From the NCBI GenBank assembly GCA_035495465.1, contig DATJFX010000012.1:1-5602 (forward strand): a stretch of 5,602 nt of DNA, in the 5' to 3' direction. The notes under the pieces are model-generated. The model was not told the origin of the DNA, did no database searches, and saw only the letters and a program-made list of their open reading frames with translations. The DNA comes from DATJFX01 sp035495465 (GTDB lineage Bacteria; Patescibacteriota; Doudnabacteria; UBA920; O2-02-FULL-48-8). Below, piece after piece: positions 1 through 5,082 of this stretch. A program made the translations under genes and the position numbers. Each line of letters begins with the position of its first letter. Within the stretch, counting starts at the first letter, position 1.

Positions 1-548
1 AAAGGTTTTTGCATAAAAGGCTTTATTTCAGTAAACGTTTGACCGAATTTGTTGTTGAATTTCCGGGCAATAGTATTGGTAAGTTCCAGATGCTGCATTT
101 GATCCTGACCCACAGGTACGTGGGTGGGTTTATAAAGCAAAATATCAGCGGCTTGGAGTACAGGATAGTCTAACAAGCCGACGTTGATGTTGGTAGATTG
201 TCTGGCGGCTTTATCTTTATACTGGATCATGCGCTCAAGTTCACCGATCGGCGTAATTGTGTTAAAAATCCAAGCCAACTCTGCATGTGCCGGGACTTGG
301 GATTGAAGAAAGATTGTAGATTTTTTCGGATCCAAGCCTGCGGCCAGAAAAGTCACAATTAGACTCCGGATGTTTTTCGAAAGTTCGTCGGCGGATTTTA
401 TCTCGCCCGTTAAAGCGTGCAAATCAGCCACGAAAAAAAAGCAGTCATGAGTTTCCTGTAACTCGACAAAGTTTTTTAGTGATCCTAGGTAATTGCCAAT
501 ATGCAATTCCCCAGTCGGTTGAATTCCCGAGACAATAATGTCTTTCAT
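1..548 (-). CDS. trpS: Tryptophanyl-tRNA synthetase, N-terminal part (cut by window edge)
   Basis: This class Ic aminoacyl-tRNA synthetase charges tRNA-Trp with tryptophan in the cytoplasm, using ATP. The window holds the first 182 codons of a protein usually about 330 residues long. The start is the ATG at 548-546. Seen directly: the opening SGIQPTGELHIGNYLG at residues 7-22, which contains the HIGH-class signature as HIGN (16-19); the VADLHALTG segment (40-48); QVPAHAELAW (84-93); IGELERMIQYKDK (101-113); and the PVGQDQMQHLELT block (145-157) that lines the active site. All match TrpRS closely. The KMSKS loop and the anticodon-binding helices lie beyond the left edge. No Shine-Dalgarno motif precedes the ATG; instead a TATAAT ends six bases before it, so translation may be leaderless. 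The upstream neighbour on the same strand is rnj, separated by a structured 280-base gap. The identification is secure. Confidence 0.96.
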   Translation of the reverse strand, partial: MKDIIVSGIQPTGELHIGNYLGSLKNFVELQETHDCFFFVADLHALTGEIKSADELSKNIRSLIVTFLAAGLDPKKSTIFLQSQVPAHAELAWIFNTITPIGELERMIQYKDKAARQSTNINVGLLDYPVLQAADILLYKPTHVPVGQDQMQHLELTNTIARKFNNKFGQTFTEIKPFMQKP

Positions 549-554
549 ATAATG

Positions 555-560
555 ATTATA
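555..560 (-). promoter_or_regulatory. Candidate -10 box for trpS
   Basis: On the minus strand this reads TATAAT, a perfect sigma70 -10 hexamer. It ends six bases before the trpS ATG, so initiation about 7 bases downstream would start the transcript at or beside the A of the start codon. No good -35 is present: the hexamer 17 bases upstream is TGGCAA (578-583, three of six consensus matches), inside the arm of a 15-bp hairpin, and there is no TG extension. A second -10-like TATAAA lies at 566-571 and would leave a leader of about 11 bases. Promoter activity is an inference from motif and position. Confidence 0.42.
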
Positions 561-577
561 ACTCTTTTATAACTTTA

Positions 578-611
578 TTGCCATCTTTTTGTGCAGACAA
601 AAAGATGGCAA
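578..611. repeat. Perfect 15-bp inverted repeat upstream of trpS
   Basis: The arms at 578-592 and 597-611 are exact reverse complements (TTGCCATCTTTTTGT and its complement), with a four-base GCAG loop. Neither strand has a U-tract directly after the stem, so it is not a classical intrinsic terminator. It lies between the U-tract that probably ends rnj transcripts and the candidate trpS -10 box. It could stabilise a 3' end, act as part of a compound termination region, or be a copy of a dispersed intergenic repeat; the sequence does not decide between these. Confidence 0.75.
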
Positions 612-613
612 AG

Positions 614-728
614 AAAAAACTGCCGGCCTAAGAGAAATTTGCCAGAATTCTTAGCTCACTCGCGAAAACATTATCATGTTTTACCGCTCGTTCGCGTTGA
701 ATTCTGACCAAATTTCTCAAACGGCCGG
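614..728 (-). terminator. Long nested stem-loop with U-tract, probable rnj terminator
   Basis: Read on the minus strand, a large imperfect hairpin ends in GGCCGG, then CAG, then six U's (619-614) and CUUU. Base pairing, in plus-strand coordinates: 623-628 with 723-728 (6 bp), 632-641 with 709-718 (10 bp) and 643-650 with 699-706 (8 bp), separated by small internal loops. The apex holds a further 7-bp hairpin (665-671 with 676-682, loop TATC) and CGCGAA/TTCGCG arms (661-666, 691-696). A GC-rich base followed by a U run is the pattern of a Rho-independent terminator for the upstream rnj gene, but this stem is far longer than the usual 7-12 bp. The plus strand has no U-tract after the stem. Confidence 0.62.
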
Positions 729-775
729 GACCTCATTGAGAACTGCCGTGGAACTACAAGCATTAGATAGCAGTT

Positions 776-799
776 CGCCCCTCTTAGTTAAGAGGGGCG
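776..799. repeat. 11-bp hairpin just after the rnj stop codon
   Basis: The arms CGCCCCTCTTA (776-786) and TAAGAGGGGCG (789-799) are exact complements around a two-base centre, giving a GC-rich stem with a very tight loop. No U-tract follows on either strand, so simple intrinsic termination is unlikely. Between it and the rnj stop lies a short direct repeat, GGGTTAGC at 799-806 and 810-817. It may protect the 3' end of the rnj transcript or be a member of a dispersed palindromic family; neither can be shown from one window. Confidence 0.7.
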
Positions 800-828
800 G
801 GTTAGCTGAGGGTTAGCGGGGAGTTATT

Positions 829-2613
829 TTAGACTTCAATCACAACTGGTAAAACCATTGGACGGCGTTCAGTTCGTTGGAACAGAAATTCGCCGATCTG
901 GTCGCGGACTTCACCGCGGACATAGGTCCAGTTTGGTTCTTTGTAGCCTTTATCGTTACCGCTTTTGCTTTCCACAACTTTCCTTACTTCGTGTTTTACT
1001 TCCTTCAGCAGATCTTCTGAGCCTTTCATGTAGATAAAGCCGCGGGAGATAATGTCTGGCTGTTGGGTGAGTTTTCCGGTTTTGCGATCAATAATCATAA
1101 TAATCACAAACATACCGTCTTGAGCCATAACCTGGCGATCGCGAAGTACGACTTCGCCAACGTCGCCGACGCCTAGGCCATCTACGAACACGTAACCAGT
1201 TGGAATTTTTGCTTCCAAAACCTTTACGCCTTCGGCAGACATCTCCAGCATCTGGCCATTATCCAAAGTATAAATATTATCTTCCGGAATTCCGACAGCT
1301 TGCGCGATATTGGCATGCGCCACCAACATGTGGTGTTCGCCGTGAATTGGCATGAAGAATTTCGGCTTGGTCAAACCGATCATGAGCTTCAGGTCTTCTT
1401 GGTAAGCATGGCCTGAGGTATGGATATCGAGCATCTTGTAGTAAAGCACTTTGGCGCCTAAGCGGGCCAGGTTGGACAATACAGAAGAAACAGATCGTTC
1501 ATTGCCCGGGATAGGGTTGGCAGATACTACGCAGGTATCACCTTTTTTAATCTGAATAGTTTTATGTTCACTACGTGCGATTCGAGCAAGAGCTGCAGCT
1601 TCTTCTCCTTGGGAGCCGGTGGTTAAAATTATCACTTGGTTATCCGGCAATTTATTGGCTTGTTCCATTTTAATAATCATGCCCTTGGCCGGCAACTTCA
1701 AATAATTGGTAGCCAAACAAATTTCTACGTTATTCACCATGGAGCGGCCGGTGACTACCACTTTTCGGTTGGTTTTATGCGCTGCGTCCAATACTTGCTG
1801 AACACGGGAGATCAAGGTCGAGAAGGTAGCGAAAATCACGCGGCCTTTCGCGTCTTGCATAATCCGATCAATCGTATCACCTAAAGTTTTTTCCGATACG
1901 GAATAGCCGGGTTTTTCGGCATTGGTTGAATCTGACATCAGAAGGGCCACGCCTTCGCCGCCATATTTGGCCAATTTATCAAATTCGCTCGGTCGGCCAT
2001 CCACAGGGGTATGGTCGAATTTCCAGTCCGTGGCATAAACCAAAAGACCAGCTGGAGTATTGATGGCTAAACCAACGCCATCCGGAATGTTGTGGTTAAT
2101 TCGGAAGAATCGAATCCGGAAATTTCCCAAAGTTAGTACGTCATCTTTATTAATTTCATGGATTTGACTGCGACCGAGCAAATGAAATTCTTCCAATCGC
2201 TTTTTGATCAATTCGCCAGTCAGCTTCATGGTATAAATTGGCGGATCGCCAATTTTCGGCATGATGTAGGGGATAGCACCGATGTGGTCTAAGTGGCCGT
2301 GAGTGATAATCACACCTTTAATTCTTTTTTTATTGTCTTCCAAATACTTAGTGTTTGGAATAATGTAGTCAATGCCAGGCATGGTTTCGTCTGGAAATCC
2401 TAACCCCATGTCAATGACTAAAATATCATCACCGTACTCAAGTACAGTCATGTTTTCGCCGACTTCTTCAATTCCCCCGAGTGGAATAATTTTTAGTCCG
2501 GCTTTGTTGTCGACTTTTATAGGCTGAGTATGCGTACTTGGATGTTCCGAAGGACGCGTAGCTACAGCTTGGGCCTGTCTCTGGCCAGAGTTGTTTTGCT
2601 TGCGCAAAATCAT
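829..2613 (-). CDS. rnj: Ribonuclease J (metallo-beta-lactamase/beta-CASP RNase)
   Basis: RNase J is a zinc-dependent RNase with 5'-to-3' exonuclease and endonuclease activity. It matures rRNA and degrades mRNA in bacteria, often in place of RNase E. The 594-residue product has a metallo-beta-lactamase domain from about residue 39 (LKIIPLGGIEEVGENMTVLE). Likely metal ligands seen are HGHLDH (105-110), H174 in NHNIPDG, D196 in ATDWKFD and H424 in MPIHGEHH. The beta-CASP domain spans about 225-420 and includes the conserved SGHA (399-402). A C-terminal domain follows, with SRGFIYMKGS (523-532) and an RRPMVLPVVIEV ending. The family is commonly about 555 residues; the excess is a 38-residue N-terminal extension rich in Q, T, P, H and R, probably disordered. 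The ATG start is supported by AAAAGG six bases upstream (2625-2620). Where many homologues read SNIHR, this one has TLISR (266-270). It appears monocistronic, with its own promoter and terminator. Confidence 0.96.
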   Translation of the reverse strand: MILRKQNNSGQRQAQAVATRPSEHPSTHTQPIKVDNKAGLKIIPLGGIEEVGENMTVLEYGDDILVIDMGLGFPDETMPGIDYIIPNTKYLEDNKKRIKGVIITHGHLDHIGAIPYIMPKIGDPPIYTMKLTGELIKKRLEEFHLLGRSQIHEINKDDVLTLGNFRIRFFRINHNIPDGVGLAINTPAGLLVYATDWKFDHTPVDGRPSEFDKLAKYGGEGVALLMSDSTNAEKPGYSVSEKTLGDTIDRIMQDAKGRVIFATFSTLISRVQQVLDAAHKTNRKVVVTGRSMVNNVEICLATNYLKLPAKGMIIKMEQANKLPDNQVIILTTGSQGEEAAALARIARSEHKTIQIKKGDTCVVSANPIPGNERSVSSVLSNLARLGAKVLYYKMLDIHTSGHAYQEDLKLMIGLTKPKFFMPIHGEHHMLVAHANIAQAVGIPEDNIYTLDNGQMLEMSAEGVKVLEAKIPTGYVFVDGLGVGDVGEVVLRDRQVMAQDGMFVIIMIIDRKTGKLTQQPDIISRGFIYMKGSEDLLKEVKHEVRKVVESKSGNDKGYKEPNWTYVRGEVRDQIGEFLFQRTERRPMVLPVVIEV

Positions 2614-2797
2614 AAAAAACCTTTTGTCGTAACTGTGTTCTTTTACGAACTTAAAAATAATAATTGATAAGCTTCGGCAGGGCTGAACCCAAGACCGAAC
2701 AGCTTAATTAACACAAGACAAATAACAAACTAGAGGTTTATTAACTGACTTTTGCTAATTTTGCTTTTGTTTCCGACTCAATCGGAGAACTTTAAGG
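2614..2797 (-). promoter_or_regulatory. Long structured 5' leader of rnj
   Basis: If transcription starts about seven bases past the TATACT box, the RNase J mRNA has a leader of roughly 180 bases. No ORF or known riboswitch is recognisable in it. Three stem-loops can be drawn: 2771-2785 (TCCGA/TCGGA), 2668-2706 (AAGCT then TCGG, pairing with CCGA and AGCTT across a two-base bulge, with a GGG/CCC inner stem), and 2627-2648 (TCGTAA/TTACGA), the last ending just upstream of the AAAAGG ribosome-binding site at 2625-2620. Structure close to the ribosome-binding site could modulate translation; that is inference. Confidence 0.45.
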
Positions 2798-2816
2798 TAG
2801 ATATAGTATATACCTT
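2794..2816. promoter_or_regulatory. Operator-like near-palindrome over the rnj -10 and start site
   Basis: This 23-base segment has outer arms AAGGTA (2794-2799) and TACCTT (2811-2816). The inner bases are partly symmetrical too, so 9 of 11 positions pair around the centre. It covers the -10 box and likely start point of the rnj promoter, where a dimeric repressor would block initiation. Part of the inner symmetry follows from the AT-rich -10 itself; the outer arms do not. No regulator gene is in the window. Confidence 0.3.
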
Positions 2817-2833
2817 TTTAGGGATTTAGTCAA
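2805..2833 (-). promoter_or_regulatory. Sigma70-type promoter of rnj
   Basis: On the minus strand a TTGACT -35 box (2833-2828) is followed after exactly 17 bases by a TATACT -10 box (2810-2805). Each differs from consensus at one position, and the spacing is optimal. Initiation is expected near 2798. This is one of the two best promoters in the window, and it points at rnj. The -10 sits inside a 23-base near-palindrome (2794-2816). Confidence 0.78.
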
Positions 2834-2872
2834 TACTGAAGGCGAGATGGACCAATAAAATCGGCCCTTTCG

Positions 2873-2901
2873 TTGCCTTTATAGCAAGTTCGGTTTATGA
2901 T
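2873..2901 (+). promoter_or_regulatory. Promoter of the tRNA-Leu gene
   Basis: TTGCCT (2873-2878) and TATGAT (2896-2901) are separated by 17 bases. Initiation would fall near 2908, about eight bases before the mature 5' end of the tRNA. It stands back to back with the rnj promoter, with 39 bases between the two -35 boxes. Confidence 0.62.
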
Positions 2902-2915
2902 AAAATTGATTGCAG

Positions 2916-3002
2916 GCCGCGGTGGTGGAATTGGCAGACACATACGCTTCAGGTGCGTACGACCGAAAGGTCATGGGAGTTCAACTCTCCCCCGCGGCAC
3001 CA
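2916..3002 (+). tRNA. tRNA-Leu, anticodon CAG, with encoded CCA end
   Basis: A complete class II tRNA of 87 bases that decodes CUG. The acceptor stem GCCGCGG (2916-2922) pairs perfectly with CCGCGGC (2992-2998), followed by discriminator A (2999) and an encoded CCA (3000-3002). The anticodon stem TACGC/GCGTA (2943-2947, 2955-2959) carries the loop TTCAGGT with anticodon CAG at 2950-2952. The long variable arm, a hallmark of Leu, Ser and Tyr tRNAs, folds as GACC-GAAA-GGTC. The T arm is GGGAG/CTCCC (2975-2979, 2987-2991) around a canonical TTCAACT loop. Discriminator A and the anticodon both indicate leucine. The gene is single, on the opposite strand to all protein genes here. Confidence 0.97.
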
Positions 3003-3023
3003 AAAACGCTCTAGGCGTTTTTT
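3002..3023. terminator. Bidirectional Rho-independent terminator (tRNA-Leu and binding-protein gene)
   Basis: AAAAACGC (3002-3009) pairs with GCGTTTTT (3015-3022) around a five-base TCTAG loop. On the plus strand six T's (3018-3023) end the stem, stopping tRNA transcription right behind the CCA. On the minus strand five T's follow the same stem, so it can also end the convergent secG/binding-protein transcript. The stem overlaps both the last base of the tRNA CCA and the TAA of the binding-protein gene (3024-3022). Confidence 0.75.
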
Positions 3024-4764
3024 AATTTGTCACGTACCATTTATTGATATCTAAAAATCTATCCGAGGGTTCGATAATTTCGTTCAGGTTTATCCCTTGG
3101 ATTTTTTTTGGGACGTTATAGATATAGAGAGATCGCACTAAAAAGATAGCTGGCAGTTCATCGTTAATAATTTCTTGAAAGCGTAGATAATCCTGAGTCC
3201 TGATATTTCCGTCATTCGTCTGCCGAGCTTCCGTCAGCAACTTATCGGCTTCGGGATTAGAAAAACCAGAAAAATTCAGTCCAGGATCATGGGCCAGGCT
3301 GGAATGCCAGAATGGATAAGGATCCGGGTCTGCGCCGATGTTTTCTGAAAACAATAAAGCGTCGAATTGTCTGGGCCTGATATAGTTTTGTTCCAATTCA
3401 TCCGGGGCTGCCAATACTAAATCCACTTTTAGCCCAAGTTTTTCCCATTGAGCTAACAAAATTTGGGCCGTTTTTACGTTTAAAATTAAACTTCCGTTAA
3501 CAGCCAGATTAAATTCCAAAGGTTTACCGTTTTTCATCCGCAAACCCGTGGTGGGATCCAGGTTCCACCCGGCTTTGTCTAAAATCCCACCTGCTTCTTC
3601 CAAACTATTATGAACAGTTTTTTCTATATTTGCATTAAAGCCCAAGCTTCCTGGAAGAATGGGAGTATAATCCGCCGCGACTTGATTGGCATAAGCCTGA
3701 TTGATGATTTCATCCCGATTAGTAGTTAGCCATAACGCCTGACGCACTGCTTTTTCAGCGACCGGAGAATTTTTAATCAAGTTAAAAAATACTGCTTGGT
3801 ATTGTGGAAGATCCACCCGATATTGAGTGTATTTATCTGATGCAGCGAGAAAGGCTTTGCTGTCAAAAGCAACAAATCCTAAACTATTAATAGTTCGCCC
3901 TTGGTAAGCATTAATCAGATCATCCATTGAATCGAAAAATTTGAAAGTTATCTCGTCTAAATAAGGTCGCCCTTGATAGTAATTACTATTTGGAACCAGG
4001 CTTAGGGATTTAATTTTTTTGTCAGAGATCTTTTGGATTTCGGAAATTTTAAAAGGCCCGGAGCCAATCGGCTTAAGGTTAGCATCGGCTAAACGAAAGT
4101 CTTGAGCGGAAAGAGAACCCCAGATGTGTTGGGGTAAAATTCCTAAAGCAAAGTTATTGATAAACGAAACCGAAACTTCGCGCAAGGTAAAAGTTAAAGT
4201 TAAATCATCAACTTTTGTAACTTTGACGCGGATCCAATTTGGTCGGAGAGGGGAAGAGAAATCCGCATTCTGAATAGTTTGGATTGTAAATAAAACATCA
4301 TCCGCAGTTAAGGGTTTGCCGTCCTGCCATTTGAGATTTGGTTTAAGTTTGAGAGTAAAAGTTTTCTGGTCAGCAGAAATTGTAGGCAAGTCCTGGGCCA
4401 GATCCGGTCTCAGGTCCTCCGCATCATCGTATTTCAGCAATTGCGCGTAAACAATCCGGCTCAAATCCGAATCCACGTTATTATTTTGTGCCAAAATCGG
4501 GTTGATAAATTGCGGCTGTCCGACTAGTCCTTCAGTTATCTCTCCGCCATTGTGAACGTTCGACCCTTGGCTAAATAAACTTTTCAATAAAAAACCGCCG
4601 CTTAAACATACAAATAACAGGGCGGCGACTAATATGTATAATTCTTTTTTAGAAAATGTTTCTATTAAATGGGGAATTTGCTGCTTCTTAAGATCACGGA
4701 TCTGGGAAATTCCGCGTTTAACAGCTGCTAGAAAATCTTTTATTTGTCCCCAAAAATTTCGCAC
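3022..4764 (-). CDS. Membrane-anchored family 5 extracellular solute-binding protein (peptide-type)
   Basis: Proteins of this family (SBP_bac_5; OppA/DppA type) capture oligopeptides or similar ligands outside the membrane and usually pass them to an ABC permease. The 580-residue product starts with a basic cytoplasmic segment (1-40), then one hydrophobic helix (about 41-64) and the binding fold from about residue 76. Family features seen are the opening TEGLVGQPQFINPILA (77-92), LKWQDGKPLTADDVLFT (144-160), GSGPFKI (234-240), the QAVFFNLIKNSP region (323-334), and AVRQAL (339-344). Cys53 lies within the helix but has no lipobox (LFVC), so anchoring by an uncleaved signal helix is more likely than lipidation. 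The start is GTG (4764-4762), four bases after the secG stop, without a Shine-Dalgarno; an in-frame TGA at 4776-4774 excludes anything longer. No permease or ATPase gene is in the window, so the ligand and partner are unknown. Confidence 0.9.
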   Translation of the reverse strand: MRNFWGQIKDFLAAVKRGISQIRDLKKQQIPHLIETFSKKELYILVAALLFVCLSGGFLLKSLFSQGSNVHNGGEITEGLVGQPQFINPILAQNNNVDSDLSRIVYAQLLKYDDAEDLRPDLAQDLPTISADQKTFTLKLKPNLKWQDGKPLTADDVLFTIQTIQNADFSSPLRPNWIRVKVTKVDDLTLTFTLREVSVSFINNFALGILPQHIWGSLSAQDFRLADANLKPIGSGPFKISEIQKISDKKIKSLSLVPNSNYYQGRPYLDEITFKFFDSMDDLINAYQGRTINSLGFVAFDSKAFLAASDKYTQYRVDLPQYQAVFFNLIKNSPVAEKAVRQALWLTTNRDEIINQAYANQVAADYTPILPGSLGFNANIEKTVHNSLEEAGGILDKAGWNLDPTTGLRMKNGKPLEFNLAVNGSLILNVKTAQILLAQWEKLGLKVDLVLAAPDELEQNYIRPRQFDALLFSENIGADPDPYPFWHSSLAHDPGLNFSGFSNPEADKLLTEARQTNDGNIRTQDYLRFQEIINDELPAIFLVRSLYIYNVPKKIQGINLNEIIEPSDRFLDINKWYVTN

Positions 4765-4768
4765 AAGA

Positions 4769-4996
4769 TTATTTCAAAAAGAGTACCCACAAACTCAGGC
4801 CAGCAAAAAGAATCGCAAGAACAATTGTAAAATAATGCAGGCCCTTGGCGATTCCACGCTTGGAACGATAAACTGCGCCTTCGCCGCCAAATACCGTGGA
4901 CAATCCGCCTTCGCGCTGTTGGAGGAGAATGCAGGCGATTAATAATACATCAATAATTATTAGACCAAAGATTAAAACATTTTGAGAAATATGCAT
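4769..4996 (-). CDS. secG: Protein-export membrane protein SecG
   Basis: SecG is the small non-essential subunit of the SecYEG channel; it assists SecA-driven protein export. The 75-residue product has the family's two transmembrane helices, about residues 8-26 and 54-72. The connecting loop carries the signature LLQQREGGLSTVFGG (24-38), which matches the SecG LLQ...GG...FGG pattern. Length is typical. The ATG at 4996-4994 has no clear Shine-Dalgarno. It lies 86 bases downstream of uvrC and four bases upstream of the binding-protein GTG start, so the two downstream genes are probably co-transcribed and perhaps translationally coupled. Its association with an exported, membrane-anchored protein is plausible, but secG occurs in many contexts, so no functional link is proven. 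Confidence 0.9.
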   Translation of the reverse strand: MHISQNVLIFGLIIIDVLLIACILLQQREGGLSTVFGGEGAVYRSKRGIAKGLHYFTIVLAILFAGLSLWVLFLK

Positions 4997-5044
4997 ATAA
5001 AGTTAGCAGTTATGGTTATCTGTTGAAAGTTTTAGAACCCATAT

Positions 5045-5073
5045 ATTTTGTCAGAAAAACCGGGCCTTGTCAA
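5045..5073 (-). promoter_or_regulatory. Candidate promoter of secG and the binding-protein gene
   Basis: The minus strand has a perfect TTGACA -35 (5073-5068) and, 17 bases on, CAAAAT (5050-5045), four of six matches to TATAAT. Initiation near 5037 would give a leader of about 40 bases before the secG ATG. The -35 is also part of the stem-loop that may terminate uvrC, so the motif could be coincidental. Confidence 0.45.
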
Positions 5074-5079
5074 AGCCAG
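5054..5079 (-). terminator. Weak terminator-like hairpin after uvrC
   Basis: On the minus strand GGCTTT (5078-5073) can pair with AAGGCC (5069-5064), one pair being G-U, around a three-base GAC loop. CGG and five T's follow (to 5056). It begins only a few bases past the uvrC stop. The stem is short, so read-through into secG is likely. Confidence 0.4.
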
Positions 5080-5082
5080 TCA

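Noticed and set aside
578..799. A miniature inverted-repeat transposable element in the rnj-trpS spacer
   Set aside because: No clear target-site duplication brackets the repeats (AACTGCCG at 618-625 and 741-748 does not sit at the repeat ends), and the U-tract gives a simpler terminator explanation. A genome-wide copy search could reopen this.
549..828. A small protein gene in the rnj-trpS spacer
   Set aside because: I saw no open frame with a start and ribosome-binding site; the region is dominated by stem-loops.
1636..1884. An 82-codon open frame on the plus strand inside rnj
   Set aside because: It lies wholly antisense to well-conserved RNase J coding sequence, and its translation resembles no family.
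2614..2797. A T-box or other known riboswitch in the rnj leader
   Set aside because: I could not identify a T-box consensus, a specifier loop or any recognised aptamer core; only generic stem-loops are visible.
4600..4620. Lipoprotein signal at Cys53 of the binding protein
   Set aside because: The residues before the cysteine (LFV) do not fit a lipobox, and the cysteine is in the middle of the hydrophobic helix.
4634..4942. A 102-codon open frame on the plus strand across the secG/binding-protein junction
   Set aside because: It is antisense to two recognisable genes, lacks a ribosome-binding site and has a nondescript translation.
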